A DNA stretch of 55,119 bases from Dyella subtropica (GCF_026283965.1 NZ_JAPDPD010000029.1:1-55119), one strand, 5' to 3'. Positions 42,590-52,293 are shown, numbered from the stretch's first letter. The notes: generated by a model not told the origin, from the letters alone. Program-made: numbers and translations.

Positions 42590-44827
42590 ATGTGGTGGCT
42601 GGATGCATTTACGACTTACCTCTACGGCCTGGGCGCGGTCGTCTCCGCGATCGCCTTCATGCTGCTGATCAGCGGTCTGGACGACTTGTTCATCGACGTC
42701 GTTTATTGGGTGCGCCGGCTGTGGAAGTCGCTGACTGTCTATCGCAGGCACGAGCGCACCTATTTCCACGAGCTGTATCGCCCGGTGGAAAAGCCGCTGG
42801 CGATCATGGTGCCGGCCTGGCATGAAACCGGCGTCATCGGTCAGATGGCCGAGCTGGTCGCGACCACGCTGGATTACGAGAACTACCATATCTTCGTCGG
42901 CACCTATCCGAACGACCCGGATACCCCGCGCGACGTCGACGAGGTCTGCGCGCGCTTTCCCAATGTGCATAAAGTGGTGTGCGCGCGCCCCGGGCCGACC
43001 AGCAAGGCCGACTGCCTCAACAACGTGCTGGACGCCATCCTGCAATTCGAGCGGCGCGCCCACATGCATTTCGAGGGATTCATCCTGCACGATGCCGAAG
43101 ACGTGGTGTGCGCACTCGAGCTGCGCCTGTTCAACTTCCTGGTGGGGCGCAAGGACCTGATCCAGATTCCGGTCTACCCGTTCGAGCGGCAGTGGAACAA
43201 TTTCACCAGCCTGCATTACCTGGACGAGTTCGCCGAACTGCACGGCAAGGACGTGCCGGTGCGCGAGGCGCTGGCGGGGCAAGTGCCCAGTGCTGGCGTC
43301 GGCACCTGCTTCAGCCGACGCGCGATGCTTGCCTTGATCGACGAAGGCAACGGCATCGCGTTCGACGCGCAGAGTCTCACTGAGGACTATGACATCGGCC
43401 TGCGCCTGAAGAAGTGGGGCATGGAAGAGATCTTCGTGCGCTTTCCGGTATTGCGTTACCAGCGCCATCGCGTGCACGACAGCCATCTGGGCCAGAGCTT
43501 GCGCGAGTCCAACGTCATCTGCGTGCGCGAATACTTCCCTGATCGCCTGGGAACGGCCGTGCGCCAAAAGTCGCGCTGGATCATCGGCATCGTCTACCAG
43601 GGCTACCGCACCCACGGCTGGAAGCACGGCCCGGTGCTCAACTACTTCCTGTGGCGCGATCGCAAAGGCGCGATCAATAACTTTGTCAGTTTCGCCGCCA
43701 TGCTGATCCTGCTCCACCTGTTCATGATCTGGCTGTTGCAGCAGGTGTGGACGCAAGCGCCGCACTTCGTATCGATCTTCGAGGGGCAGCCGTGGTTCGA
43801 TGCCATCCTGATCGGTAACGCCACGCTGATGGGCAACCGCATGTTGCAGCGGATCATCTTCGTATCCAGCTACTACGGCGTGAAGCAAGGCCTGTTGTCG
43901 ATACCGCGGCTGCTGTGGGGCAACCTGGTCAATTTCTTGGCCAATTGGCGTGCGATCCACCAGATCATCAAATGCGGCGATCCGCACCGGGTGGCCTGGG
44001 ATAAAACCAAGCACGATTTCCCCAGCATCGGCGGCGAGAATCACGCCAAGCGCTCGCTGGACGAGATGCTGGTCGCGAACGGCGCGGTGTCGGCGGCGGC
44101 ACTGCGCGAGGCGGAACTGCACCGCATCGACGGCCTGCAACTGGGCAGCTCGATGATCCATAAAGGCCTGATCACCGCCGAGCAGCTGGCCCGCCCGATT
44201 GCGGAGCGGATCGGAGTGCACTGCGAATCGGTGGACGCGTCCAGGCTACCGCCCGAGTTGCTGGATGCGATCCCGGCCAGCATCGCGCTGCATTACGCCG
44301 TGCTGCCGCTACGGGTTGAGAGCGGCAAGCTGGTGCTTGCCAGCGAGTCCTATATCGACCCGGTATCGATGGCTGCCATCGCGCGCCAGCTCGACCGGCC
44401 CGTGCGCTATGTGATCGCCCACAAAGGACAGGTCACGGTGGGCCTGCGCCGCTGGTATGCCCACGTACGCGACCACAATCACGACCCGCGCGGCTTGCTC
44501 GATGCCGCGATGCGCAGCGGGCAAATCGATGGCGACCGCGCGACGACACTGTGGGACAGCTATGTGTCGCGGCAGGTCACTTTGGGCGAAGTCCTGGTCG
44601 CACAAGGTCATCTGGACGAAGTCGCGTTCAGAGCATTGCTGTTGAAACATGCACGCAGCGGGCTGCCGCTGGGTGAGTTCCTGGTTGGGCAGGGTGTGAT
44701 CAGCCGCGAAACGCTGGATCGCATGCTGACCCTGCAGGCGGCGCTGCAACCGAGCATCGCGAGCCTCCTGGAGCAGGAAGCCGCCGGTTCGGCGCAGCAG
44801 GAGACACCAACGGGCCGAGCAGCATGA
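42590..44827 (+). CDS. nfrB: NfrB-like membrane glycosyltransferase with MshEN domain
   Basis: A 745-residue inner-membrane protein, about the length of E. coli NfrB. An N-terminal helix (residues 10-33) is followed by a GT2-type domain with VPAWHETGVIG, ILHDAEDVV (acidic metal-binding motif near 165) and the RQKSRW acceptor motif (near 326). Several membrane helices lie at about 360-470. The C-terminal region (about 480-740) has MshEN-type repeats: SLDEMLVANGAVSAAAL and LQLGSSMIHKGLITAEQL, then LGEVLVAQGHLDE and LGEFLVGQGVIS. MshEN binds c-di-GMP in its family, and NfrB of E. coli is activated by c-di-GMP. It overlaps nfrA by ATGA. Confidence 0.9.
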   Translation: MWWLDAFTTYLYGLGAVVSAIAFMLLISGLDDLFIDVVYWVRRLWKSLTVYRRHERTYFHELYRPVEKPLAIMVPAWHETGVIGQMAELVATTLDYENYHIFVGTYPNDPDTPRDVDEVCARFPNVHKVVCARPGPTSKADCLNNVLDAILQFERRAHMHFEGFILHDAEDVVCALELRLFNFLVGRKDLIQIPVYPFERQWNNFTSLHYLDEFAELHGKDVPVREALAGQVPSAGVGTCFSRRAMLALIDEGNGIAFDAQSLTEDYDIGLRLKKWGMEEIFVRFPVLRYQRHRVHDSHLGQSLRESNVICVREYFPDRLGTAVRQKSRWIIGIVYQGYRTHGWKHGPVLNYFLWRDRKGAINNFVSFAAMLILLHLFMIWLLQQVWTQAPHFVSIFEGQPWFDAILIGNATLMGNRMLQRIIFVSSYYGVKQGLLSIPRLLWGNLVNFLANWRAIHQIIKCGDPHRVAWDKTKHDFPSIGGENHAKRSLDEMLVANGAVSAAALREAELHRIDGLQLGSSMIHKGLITAEQLARPIAERIGVHCESVDASRLPPELLDAIPASIALHYAVLPLRVESGKLVLASESYIDPVSMAAIARQLDRPVRYVIAHKGQVTVGLRRWYAHVRDHNHDPRGLLDAAMRSGQIDGDRATTLWDSYVSRQVTLGEVLVAQGHLDEVAFRALLLKHARSGLPLGEFLVGQGVISRETLDRMLTLQAALQPSIASLLEQEAAGSAQQETPTGRAA

Positions 44828-47733
44828 AACGACCATGGCCAACCCGATGTGCAATGGCGTTGTTCGTGATGGCGCCAGCGTGGCCGCTCTGCGCCGCAGG
44901 CCAGGAGTCGGCCGGAAACGCCAGCCGCTACCAACAATTCATGGTGTACCCGCACCGGCAAGCCGGCTACGCAGCGATGCGGGCCGGCGACGAGCGCGCC
45001 GCTGTCGATGAATTCGAGCGCGCACGCGCGCTGGCGCCGCAGAGTATCGACACCGCACTGGATCTGGCCGAGGTGTATCGGCATTTCGGACATGCGGCGC
45101 GTGCGCAGGCGGTGCTGGACGAACAACGCCGCTACACGCCGGCCGATCCACGACTGCGCGCCCCCAAGACTGTGGCGGCAGCCCCCGCCGTCGATTGTGG
45201 CCGGGACAACCGGCCGGTGTGTCGCGCCCAGCGCGGCTTCGACGACTTGCAGGCGGGCGATCTCGCCAAGGCACAGGCGGAACTCGATGCGCCGGATTTC
45301 GCGCGCAGCACGGAAGGCCGTGCTTTGCGCCATGCACTGGTCCAGCGCGCGATTTACCTCGGAGACGCCCCCCGGGCCGAGACGCAACTGGCCGAGCTGG
45401 ATGCCAGCGATAAGCTCAGCGCCGACGAACGTGATCAATGGTTCAATCTGCTGCTCAAGCTCGGCAAGCTGGGCGAGGCCCGCCAGCTGCAATCGCGCGG
45501 CGGGCTGGATGCACCGGCGTATGACCTGGCCATGGCGCAGGCGTTGAGCAACAGCGGCGAGCGCAAGCTGTTGGCGGCCTATATGGCACCGCGCCAACCC
45601 GCATTCGCCAGTGAGAAGGACGAGCGGCAATGGGTGAACCTGCTCGCGCTGGCTGCGCGCGATCGACCGGAGCTGTTGGCCGGCTACACCGCGCGCTATC
45701 CCGCCAACGCCGCGTTGCAGGCACAGCTTTCGGTGCCGCTGGCCATGGCGCGCGGCGATAGCGCGATGGCCCAACGCATGCTGTCGCGACTGCCTGGCGA
45801 AAGCTTCCGCGAGGACCGATTCAGCCTTGCTCTGCAGCAGGGCCGGCATGCCGAGGCCAGGCAGCAGGCCGAAGCACTGATCGCCCAACCGGACGGCCAT
45901 CGCCTGCTTGATCCACTGAGCTATCGCTTGATGGAAGCCGGCGCACGCAACGAAGCGAAGCACCTGCTGCTGGCGGCGTATCCGTTTGCCGGCAACCCGC
46001 GCGCGGCGACGTTGTTTGCTCGCCTGGCCGTACTAGCCAGCGGGCAACCGAAGCTGTTTTCATCCGATGATCGCGCGCGCCTGGAGCGGCCACTGGAAAG
46101 CGTGTCGCTGCGCGTGGCGCAAATTCCCATCCTCAGCGCGCTGCGCGACTGCGATGGCATCCGCCAGGTGATGGCCGACCATTCGCCGGACTATCCCGCG
46201 GCGCTGTGGCGGCAGCTCGGCGACTGCTATGGCAACGATCGGCCCGGCCTGGCCGAGTACGCCTACGCTGAGGCCAACCAGCGCAAGCCCGACAGCGACA
46301 CCACCCGCGCGCTGGCCTATCAGGCCTTCAGCGCACGGGACTATGCGACGGCGCTGCAAGCCTGGCGTTCGCTGCCGGCGACGCGCATGCAACTCACCGA
46401 TTTGATCGCCGCCGCGACCACCGCGCTCACCATCGACCAACCGGCCGTCGCGCGTTCCTGGCTGGATACCTATGCAGCGCAGGGCGGGCGGCAAGACGAC
46501 ACGTACTGGTGGCTGCGCGCGCAGGCCGACGAGCCGCGCGATCCATCGCTGGCGCGTGCCGACCTTGAAAACGCCGTGGCGATGCGCCCCGACCCGCAGT
46601 ACTACGCGCGCCTGGCGGCCTTGCAAAGCCAGGCCGGCGAACCGCAGCAGGCGCTGGCCTCGCTGCAGCGAGCCAGCGTGCTCGCACCCGACGACAGCAA
46701 GCTGGCGGCCTCGCTGGGCTACGCCTATATGCAAGTGGGTGCGCCGGACAAGGCGGTGGTGCAGTTCGAACGCGCGCACCAGGCCAACCCCGACGACACC
46801 GCCATGACTCGGCAGTTGCTGTACGTGCACCAGCAGCTCGGCGATAACGCGCAAGCACAGGTCTACGCCGCGCAAGCGATCGACCAGCTCGGTCCCGCCA
46901 TTGATGCCGGCAGCCCGAGCGGCAAGGCGCAAGAGGACGAAGACGACCAGCGCTACACCTTGCGGCGCCTGCACGAAGACCTAGGCCGCAAGTGGCGCTT
47001 CAACGCCGACATGACGCTGGGCAATACCGTCTCCTCGGCCGCCAACACGGCGCACCCGGGCTTCTCCTATCGCAGCTACATGCAACTCGAAGCGCAGTAC
47101 CGCTTCGATCCGCACCTCACCGGCGGCGATGCCAACACGTTGGCTGCCTACGCCCGCGTGTTCGCCGGCAGCGGCGGCAGCGGCGCGGTGTGGCCGATCC
47201 ATTCGCCGATGCTCGGCGTGGGCCTGCACTGGAAACCGCTGCGCTCGCAGAACATCGTGCTCTCCGTCGAGCAGCAGACGCCGATGGGCAACAGCCGCAA
47301 CACCCGCAACGACACCATGCTGCGCGCCAGCGGATCGTGGGCGTTCAGTCCGCGGCTCAGCGACGACTGGCATGCCACCGGGCCAAGCTGGTTCAGCCAG
47401 AACTTCTACGTGGACATCGCCCGCTACCTGCGCGCCAAACAAACGGTGTTCACCGCCGACTACCAGCTGGGCTGGCATCGCAAACTGGTCGAGGGACAAA
47501 CCATCGAGCCCTACGTCCATCTGCAGTACACCGGCATCGACCGCGCGCACGGCGCAGGCTATGTGCGCGATGCGCGTGCCGGCGTCGGCGTGCAGTGGAA
47601 TCTCTGGTACGGCGAAACCCGCTACGACGCCTACCCGCATCGCTTCAGCGTGGCGCTGGAGGGGCAACACGCCTTCACCACCTACCTGCGCGAGAACAAT
47701 GCGATCTTCCTGATCGCGAGGACACAATGGTGA
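44824..47733 (+). CDS. nfrA: NfrA-like outer-membrane TPR/beta-barrel glycan exporter
   Basis: A 969-residue precursor. The signal peptide occupies about 1-25. A long TPR-rich periplasmic region (40-690) includes helices such as AARAQAVLDEQRRY and GAPDKAVVQFERAHQANP. The C-terminal 260 residues are strand-rich with LGVGLHWKPLRSQNIVLSVE and end in Trp, the outer-membrane barrel signature; this is the NfrA_C domain of the phage N4 receptor. The protein would carry the glycan made by NfrB across the envelope. The start overlaps nfrB's stop, and the stop overlaps the next start, so the three genes are translationally coupled. Confidence 0.9.
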   Translation: MKRPWPTRCAMALFVMAPAWPLCAAGQESAGNASRYQQFMVYPHRQAGYAAMRAGDERAAVDEFERARALAPQSIDTALDLAEVYRHFGHAARAQAVLDEQRRYTPADPRLRAPKTVAAAPAVDCGRDNRPVCRAQRGFDDLQAGDLAKAQAELDAPDFARSTEGRALRHALVQRAIYLGDAPRAETQLAELDASDKLSADERDQWFNLLLKLGKLGEARQLQSRGGLDAPAYDLAMAQALSNSGERKLLAAYMAPRQPAFASEKDERQWVNLLALAARDRPELLAGYTARYPANAALQAQLSVPLAMARGDSAMAQRMLSRLPGESFREDRFSLALQQGRHAEARQQAEALIAQPDGHRLLDPLSYRLMEAGARNEAKHLLLAAYPFAGNPRAATLFARLAVLASGQPKLFSSDDRARLERPLESVSLRVAQIPILSALRDCDGIRQVMADHSPDYPAALWRQLGDCYGNDRPGLAEYAYAEANQRKPDSDTTRALAYQAFSARDYATALQAWRSLPATRMQLTDLIAAATTALTIDQPAVARSWLDTYAAQGGRQDDTYWWLRAQADEPRDPSLARADLENAVAMRPDPQYYARLAALQSQAGEPQQALASLQRASVLAPDDSKLAASLGYAYMQVGAPDKAVVQFERAHQANPDDTAMTRQLLYVHQQLGDNAQAQVYAAQAIDQLGPAIDAGSPSGKAQEDEDDQRYTLRRLHEDLGRKWRFNADMTLGNTVSSAANTAHPGFSYRSYMQLEAQYRFDPHLTGGDANTLAAYARVFAGSGGSGAVWPIHSPMLGVGLHWKPLRSQNIVLSVEQQTPMGNSRNTRNDTMLRASGSWAFSPRLSDDWHATGPSWFSQNFYVDIARYLRAKQTVFTADYQLGWHRKLVEGQTIEPYVHLQYTGIDRAHGAGYVRDARAGVGVQWNLWYGETRYDAYPHRFSVALEGQHAFTTYLRENNAIFLIARTQW

Positions 47734-48632
47734 GACACATGCTGCGTTGGTGGGTTGGACTGTCGCTGCTGCTGGCGCCGCTGCTGGCCAGTGCGACCAC
47801 AGCGATTTTCTACCAGCCGCAATTGCGCGATCGCGGGGTAGCGGCAGCGCAGTGGCCGCGGCTGTTTGCGCAGGTGCATGCGCAGGGCTTCGACACGCTG
47901 GTGGTGCAGTGGACGCAGTACGGCGATGCGTTCGGCGACCCCGCCGGGCATGCGTGGCTGTTGCAGCGCGTACGCGAAGCGCGCGCCGCCAACTTGCGTA
48001 TCGTGCTGGGGTTGGGCAGCGATCCCGCGTTCTTCCAGCGCCAGGAGGCGGCGGCGGCGGCCTTGGACGACTACCTGCAAACGCTGTCGCGCCGCAACGC
48101 TGCGGTGGCCCGCCGGTGGGCCGACGACCTGGGTGAGGATGCGATCGCTGGCTGGTACCTGCCCATCGAAATCGACGATAAGCGATGGCCCGATCCCAAG
48201 GCACGCAAGCTATTGCTGGGCTATCTCGCCACGGAACGACGTCAGCTGGATCGGATCGCACAGCGACCGATCTACGTGACTTCGTTCTTCACTGGCCGAA
48301 TGACACCATCGGGCTATGCCGATCTATTGGGCGACATGCAACGCAGCGGCGTGCGCGCATGGATACAGGACGGCGCGGGTACCGGGCGCCTGTTGAAGTG
48401 GGAGCGTGAGCTGTATCTCGGCGCGGCCAGCCAATGCGCGGGGCCGCATGCGCGTGGCATCGTCTTCGAAATCTTCCGCCAGACCGGCGGGGACAAGGCG
48501 TTTACCGCTTCGGCACTGCCTGACGCCGAAGCCAGTGCGGCATTGGCCCAACGTGCGCCATGCGAGGGTGACAGCGTCTTCTTCGAGCTGCGTTATCTGC
48601 CCGAAATGGCGGCGCTGCTGCGGCACGAATGA
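47727..48632 (+). CDS. YbcH-like DUF4434 periplasmic protein
   Basis: A 301-residue precursor starting MVRHMLRWWVGLSLLLAP; the ATG overlaps nfrA's end by 7 nt. After the signal peptide (to about residue 23, ASA) comes a TIM-barrel-like domain: TAIFYQPQLRDRGV, FDTLVVQWTQYGDAF, LRIVLGLGSDPAFFQ, GWYLPIEIDDKRW and VFEIFRQTGG. This is the DUF4434 (PF14488) fold, the family of E. coli YbcH, the third gene of nfrA-nfrB-ybcH. A glycosidase-like activity on the exported glycan is an inference from the fold and operon. Confidence 0.82.
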   Translation: MVRHMLRWWVGLSLLLAPLLASATTAIFYQPQLRDRGVAAAQWPRLFAQVHAQGFDTLVVQWTQYGDAFGDPAGHAWLLQRVREARAANLRIVLGLGSDPAFFQRQEAAAAALDDYLQTLSRRNAAVARRWADDLGEDAIAGWYLPIEIDDKRWPDPKARKLLLGYLATERRQLDRIAQRPIYVTSFFTGRMTPSGYADLLGDMQRSGVRAWIQDGAGTGRLLKWERELYLGAASQCAGPHARGIVFEIFRQTGGDKAFTASALPDAEASAALAQRAPCEGDSVFFELRYLPEMAALLRHE

Positions 48633-48672
48633 CGGATGGAGCGACATCATCTATCTGGAGTGTGAGTACAAA

Positions 48673-48706
48673 AAACAGAACGCCTCCCGAGGGAGGCGTT
48701 CTGTTT
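48673..48706. terminator. Strong bidirectional intrinsic terminator
   Basis: AAACAGAACGCCTCCC and GGGAGGCGTTCTGTTT are perfect 16-bp arms with a GA centre; the stem is followed by T/A-rich ends on both strands. It closes the wecB-nfrB-nfrA-ybcH-like operon and serves the convergent glycosidase gene. Confidence 0.92.
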
Positions 48707-48774
48707 CACGGTCAAACCGCTTGCGGACGAAGGTGAGTAGGCACCCCCGTCCATGACAAGCAACGGTCGATGAC

Positions 48775-49752
48775 TTACTGCGGAGCCTTCAGCGGAGCGA
48801 TGGTCTGGTCGAGCACGTTCCAGTACGACTTGGTGTACGGAACCATCTGCTCGGCGTAGTTCCACCAGAAGAAGCCGCCGATGAACTTCGGATCGTTGAA
48901 GGTGTTCACCATCGGGTAGTACTTCTTGATCAGGCCCGTCTGGATATAGGTGGGCGCGGAGGTGCTCGACGTACCGATCTCGCCGAAGCCGACCTTGGCG
49001 TTCGGGAAGATGCTCTCGAGCGCGTGGAAGTCGGCGCCCCACGAGGGTGACAGTCCCGTGCAATCCTGGTACGGGTAGTAGCTGAAGAGCGCGTAGTCGG
49101 CACCCTGGCGAACGCGAGCCGACAGGAAGGTGCTGGCCCAGCTCTTCCAGTAATCCTGGGGCAACTGCCAGCAATTGTTGCCCTTGCTGTCGTCGTTGTA
49201 ATACAGCGTGACGGCGGTCTTGCCACCGACGCTCTTCACGATCGTGTTGGCGGCGTCGACCATCTGGCCAATCGCGGTCTCTTCGGCGTTGACGGTGGCG
49301 TCGTCGCCGCTCGGATCCTGACGCAGCCATTCGCCGTTGATCTCGTTGGCGATTTCCCAAACGTCGACGGTGCCGTTCAGGCCATGGACCAGCTCATTGG
49401 TGCGCGCCGTGTAGGTGTCGATGTCGGACGGGAAATAGTAGGAGTCCATGATCTCGCCCATCACGTAAGCCACTGTGTGCAGCTTGACCAAGGCGGGGTA
49501 GTACTCGGCAGCGGAGGTGCCGGGATCGAACACCACGCGAACCGTGGGCTTGTAAGGCAATTTGGTCAGCGACGGGATGATCGCATTGATATTGGACAGG
49601 TCGTCCAGGGTGACACCGTAGATCGGTGCCTTGATCGTCGCCGCCGCCTGGGCGTTGGCGTTCAGCGAAAGCGGGGCTGATGCAGCAAAGAGAGCAACAG
49701 CAGCAGCAAGTGGCGTAAGAAGAGTTTTTGCAGAATTCGTAAGTTTTTTCAT
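48775..49752 (-). CDS. Secreted clan GH-A-like glycoside hydrolase
   Basis: A 325-residue precursor with a signal peptide (about 1-36, ending ANAQA). It forms a TIM-barrel with WEIANEINGEW (Asn-Glu, the usual acid/base of clan GH-A) and VGFGEIGTSS (Glu as nucleophile) near residues 137 and 258, with FSYYPYQD between them. The size and motifs fit GH5/GH39/GH53-type enzymes but no family can be fixed. It is convergent with the Nfr-like operon, sharing its terminator, so it may cut the polymer made by that operon. A spaced A/T-rich leader follows the start, with AAAATGG-like sequence. Confidence 0.8.
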   Translation of the reverse strand: MKKLTNSAKTLLTPLAAAVALFAASAPLSLNANAQAAATIKAPIYGVTLDDLSNINAIIPSLTKLPYKPTVRVVFDPGTSAAEYYPALVKLHTVAYVMGEIMDSYYFPSDIDTYTARTNELVHGLNGTVDVWEIANEINGEWLRQDPSGDDATVNAEETAIGQMVDAANTIVKSVGGKTAVTLYYNDDSKGNNCWQLPQDYWKSWASTFLSARVRQGADYALFSYYPYQDCTGLSPSWGADFHALESIFPNAKVGFGEIGTSSTSAPTYIQTGLIKKYYPMVNTFNDPKFIGGFFWWNYAEQMVPYTKSYWNVLDQTIAPLKAPQ

Positions 49753-50359
49753 TTAATAGTTTTCACGTACTGGGGCGATCCTTTACCCGGTTAGGAGTAG
49801 TGGCCATGACACAAATGGTTTGCCACGACATGACGACGACGCCGCGGAAAAAGTTTGCGGAGCCGGGCTTAGTCGTGCTCATCCGAGCACTGGTGGAGAT
49901 CGTCCATACAACGGTTCCCCTATCCCCTGGCGCTTATGCAAGAGGAGGAGGCTGAAACCACCGTTGGGAAAGCCAGCGAAAGCGGCGAAAACCACATGGA
50001 TGATCGAAGCAAGTCTCGGAAGCATTCCTCGACTTGAACGATTCCGCCCTTCCTGGACAAAGCCGGACCGCACAGACCCGGGAGATGACGCACCGGGTAT
50101 CGCTGGCCCGACGAGTCTAACGAATCGATCTCCCGGGTGATCAAAATTTGGTTAGTTATGCCAATTTTTCGTGACGACCAGGTGTTTTTGGTCATAACAA
50201 ACTTACGCGGAGCTTGCGAAATGGGATGACTCGGCTTTCCTCGCTCCCCGGAACAGACCACATCCTTGTGCTCTCCCCGCGTGGAGGGGCGAGGAAGGCT
50301 GACTACCTGTCGAGGGCGCGCACGGCGGATTTGCGGCCGGACAGAATCTTCCTAACACC
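49753..50359. other. 600-bp gene-free region with an 11-bp inverted repeat
   Basis: ACCCGGGAGAT (50076-50086) and ATCTCCCGGGT (50128-50138) form a long-spaced dyad. Around 50130-50200 lies AT-rich sequence with TTGGTTAGTTATG and repeated TTTTTGGT motifs. It should contain the promoter of the hydrolase on the left. No gene is convincing. Confidence 0.4.
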
Positions 50360-50405
50360 ATGAATTACAATGACAAAATGAGGCAAAGAAGATCATCGGT
50401 GGCGC

Positions 50406-50882
50406 ATGTCTCGGCCCGGCCCGAGACTGGTGGCGCGGTGCTTGCTCTACGTTTCCTCAGCCTGGATTGGATGTACATCGACGGATTTCCAACCATCTCT
50501 CACCGCCTTGGCGTCAGAGAGAGGCATGAGCTGTCATGTAACGATGGTGAGAAAGCGATTGGCTCATCATAGTTACATGCTCCTTGGTCCGGATTCGGAG
50601 CTTGCGGTCAGCCAGGCCATCGCCGAGCTGGTAATGCCCACTGCGGATTCCGGTCGGACTGAACGCCATTTCCGGAAAGGGCTGACCAAGTTGCCGGTGT
50701 TGACCAGCATTCCCGCGAAGGCCTGGATTGCCATCGGACGGGTGGTGCCGGCAGGTTGGCCATGTCTGCTTTTCGACTGCGGACATTACCAATGGCTCAT
50801 TGACCGTATAGATCTGCAACGGGAGCATGCGTCGGCGTATCTGCGCCCTGAGCGCGAGATTCGGCCAGGCCAGGGCGCTTAG
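50406..50882 (+). CDS. Doubtful lipoprotein-like ORF near a degenerate repeat copy
   Basis: A 158-codon frame starting MSRPGPRLVARCLLYVSSAW. Residues 5-23 are hydrophobic and end in a Cys-containing WIGCTS, so a lipoprotein is possible. A degenerate hairpin repeat (TGTCTGCT, then TTTCGAC, TGCGGACA, at 50763-50785) lies inside the frame, which argues against its full length being coding. It may be a decayed cassette. Low confidence. Confidence 0.3.
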   Translation: MSRPGPRLVARCLLYVSSAWIGCTSTDFQPSLTALASERGMSCHVTMVRKRLAHHSYMLLGPDSELAVSQAIAELVMPTADSGRTERHFRKGLTKLPVLTSIPAKAWIAIGRVVPAGWPCLLFDCGHYQWLIDRIDLQREHASAYLRPEREIRPGQGA

Positions 50883-50937
50883 AACTGTTGCTTTGTTGGC
50901 GTCGAAATTTCGACAACAAACAGGGAGCGTAACCGTT

Positions 50938-51564
50938 ATGGTCAAGGCAACAATCTATCGCTCTGCGCTGATTGCAATGGCACTCGCCGCCCAGGCATCT
51001 GTAGCAATGGGCGACGGGTCTGCGGAGTACTCACACGCACCCTCCTACACGTCCGATGGCCGGTTGAATCCGCCGGCGGACTATCGCGAATGGGTCTTTC
51101 TAAGCTCGGGTCTGGACATGAGTTATAACGAAAAGGCCATGGCATCAAGCCAGCCTGTTTTCGATAACGTCTTTGTCAATCCTGAGGCTTATCGTGCGTT
51201 CCTCAAGACGGGAACCTGGCCAGACAAGACGCAGTTTGTTCTTGAAGTGCGCAGCTCTTCCGCAAAAGGATCAATCAATCACCGCGGCCACTTTCAAAGT
51301 GGCGCTATCACCGGTATGGAAGTGCACGTTAAGGACACATCGCGTTTTCAAGGAGGTTGGGCATTTTTCGGTATCGATGGCCAATCGCCTGCCAAGCAAA
51401 TCCCGCTGACGCAGGCTTGCTATAGCTGTCATAGCGCACACGGCGCGGTGGACACGACCTTCGTGCAGTTTTACCCGACTCTTTTGCCCATTGCTCAACA
51501 GCACGTCACCCTCAGCACCGCATACATGAAGGATGAGGCTCAAGCCGCCAACACCGTGCATTGA
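50938..51564 (+). CDS. Cytochrome P460-family secreted haem protein
   Basis: A 208-residue precursor, ATG at 50938 with AGGGAG about 12 nt upstream. The signal peptide is about residues 1-24 (ASVAMG). The C-terminal CYSCHSAHGAVDTTFVQFYP carries the CxxCH haem c-binding motif followed by the conserved TFVQFYPTL end, typical of cytochrome P460/c'-beta. The mid-part NEKAMASSQPVFDNVFVNPEAYRAFLKTGTWPD is the usual family start of the beta-barrel. Its function may be NO or hydroxylamine handling; no partner gene is seen. Confidence 0.85.
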   Translation: MVKATIYRSALIAMALAAQASVAMGDGSAEYSHAPSYTSDGRLNPPADYREWVFLSSGLDMSYNEKAMASSQPVFDNVFVNPEAYRAFLKTGTWPDKTQFVLEVRSSSAKGSINHRGHFQSGAITGMEVHVKDTSRFQGGWAFFGIDGQSPAKQIPLTQACYSCHSAHGAVDTTFVQFYPTLLPIAQQHVTLSTAYMKDEAQAANTVH

Positions 51565-51631
51565 TATCGCGCCGAATTCCTCTGGCGCGGCGATGTCCGC
51601 AAGCTAGCTTGCCCTCTTTTCCGATCCTAGA

Positions 51632-51655
51632 GTCCCTTCCGATCCGAAACAGACA
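51632..51655 (+). repeat. Degenerate copy of the array hairpin repeat
   Basis: GTCCCTTCCGATCCGAAACAGACA keeps the loop (TTCCGATCC) and the right arm (AACAGACA) but has a damaged left arm. Its orientation agrees with the plus-strand second array, suggesting that array 2 once began here. Confidence 0.5.
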
Positions 51656-51816
51656 TTTCCTGAGTCGCCTTTTTCGTCCGACCATACGCATGGTTGTTAG
51701 CTGGCATAAGCACCGATAGGCTTCCAGCTAGCAAAGGGGCTGCGCAGCGATTTTTGAGCGCAACAAGGGATGCATAACCGGATCCAACGGTCCGTCCATT
51801 CGGCAGGTAGATGCGC

Positions 51817-52293
51817 ATGACCGATGAGTTCATCGAGCCAACGCCTCAGGGGCGTCGCAGCCTGATCGTGCTCTTGGTGATAGGCGTCGTGCTCGCCATC
51901 TCGTACCGGTTTTGGCTGCAACCCGCGCTCCTTGGTTATATCCATTCGCTTCCCCTTTGCGACCAGCTTCCCTGGTGGCGCGGTCTGTTGATCAGCGTCT
52001 TGGTGTCGTTCCTTTTCGTCGCTTTTCTCTCCACATGGAACGCTCTCCAGCTTCTGCGACACGGCCAATCGCCTCCGCCCGGCACCTGGGTGTTTCAGCG
52101 CACCAAAATCCAGCGTGGCGTTGCCGTGCGAAGGCGAGCCTACTTTCTTCTCGCCATTGCTGCGCTTGCTGTTCTCATCGCCTGGTACTGCTGGCAGAAC
52201 ATCTCCACCACGCCCATATTTCACCCAAGGGGCGAGTGCGCATCTCATCAGGCACTCCCCTCGACGAAAGCGCCTTCGGTGCGCAGTGACTGA
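51817..52293 (+). CDS. Small membrane protein, hypothetical
   Basis: A 158-residue protein starting MTDEFIEPTPQGRRSL; AGG lies about 10 nt before this ATG, while the ATG two codons earlier is too close. Three hydrophobic segments are present (residues about 18-35, 58-80 and 108-128) and a Cys/His-containing end (FHPRGECASH). The family is unknown. Overlaps the next gene by 8 bp. Confidence 0.6.
   Translation: MTDEFIEPTPQGRRSLIVLLVIGVVLAISYRFWLQPALLGYIHSLPLCDQLPWWRGLLISVLVSFLFVAFLSTWNALQLLRHGQSPPPGTWVFQRTKIQRGVAVRRRAYFLLAIAALAVLIAWYCWQNISTTPIFHPRGECASHQALPSTKAPSVRSD

Noticed and set aside
42569-44221. 550-codon minus-strand frame
   Set aside because: Antisense shadow of the nfrB-like gene; Gln/His/Arg-rich composition without motifs.
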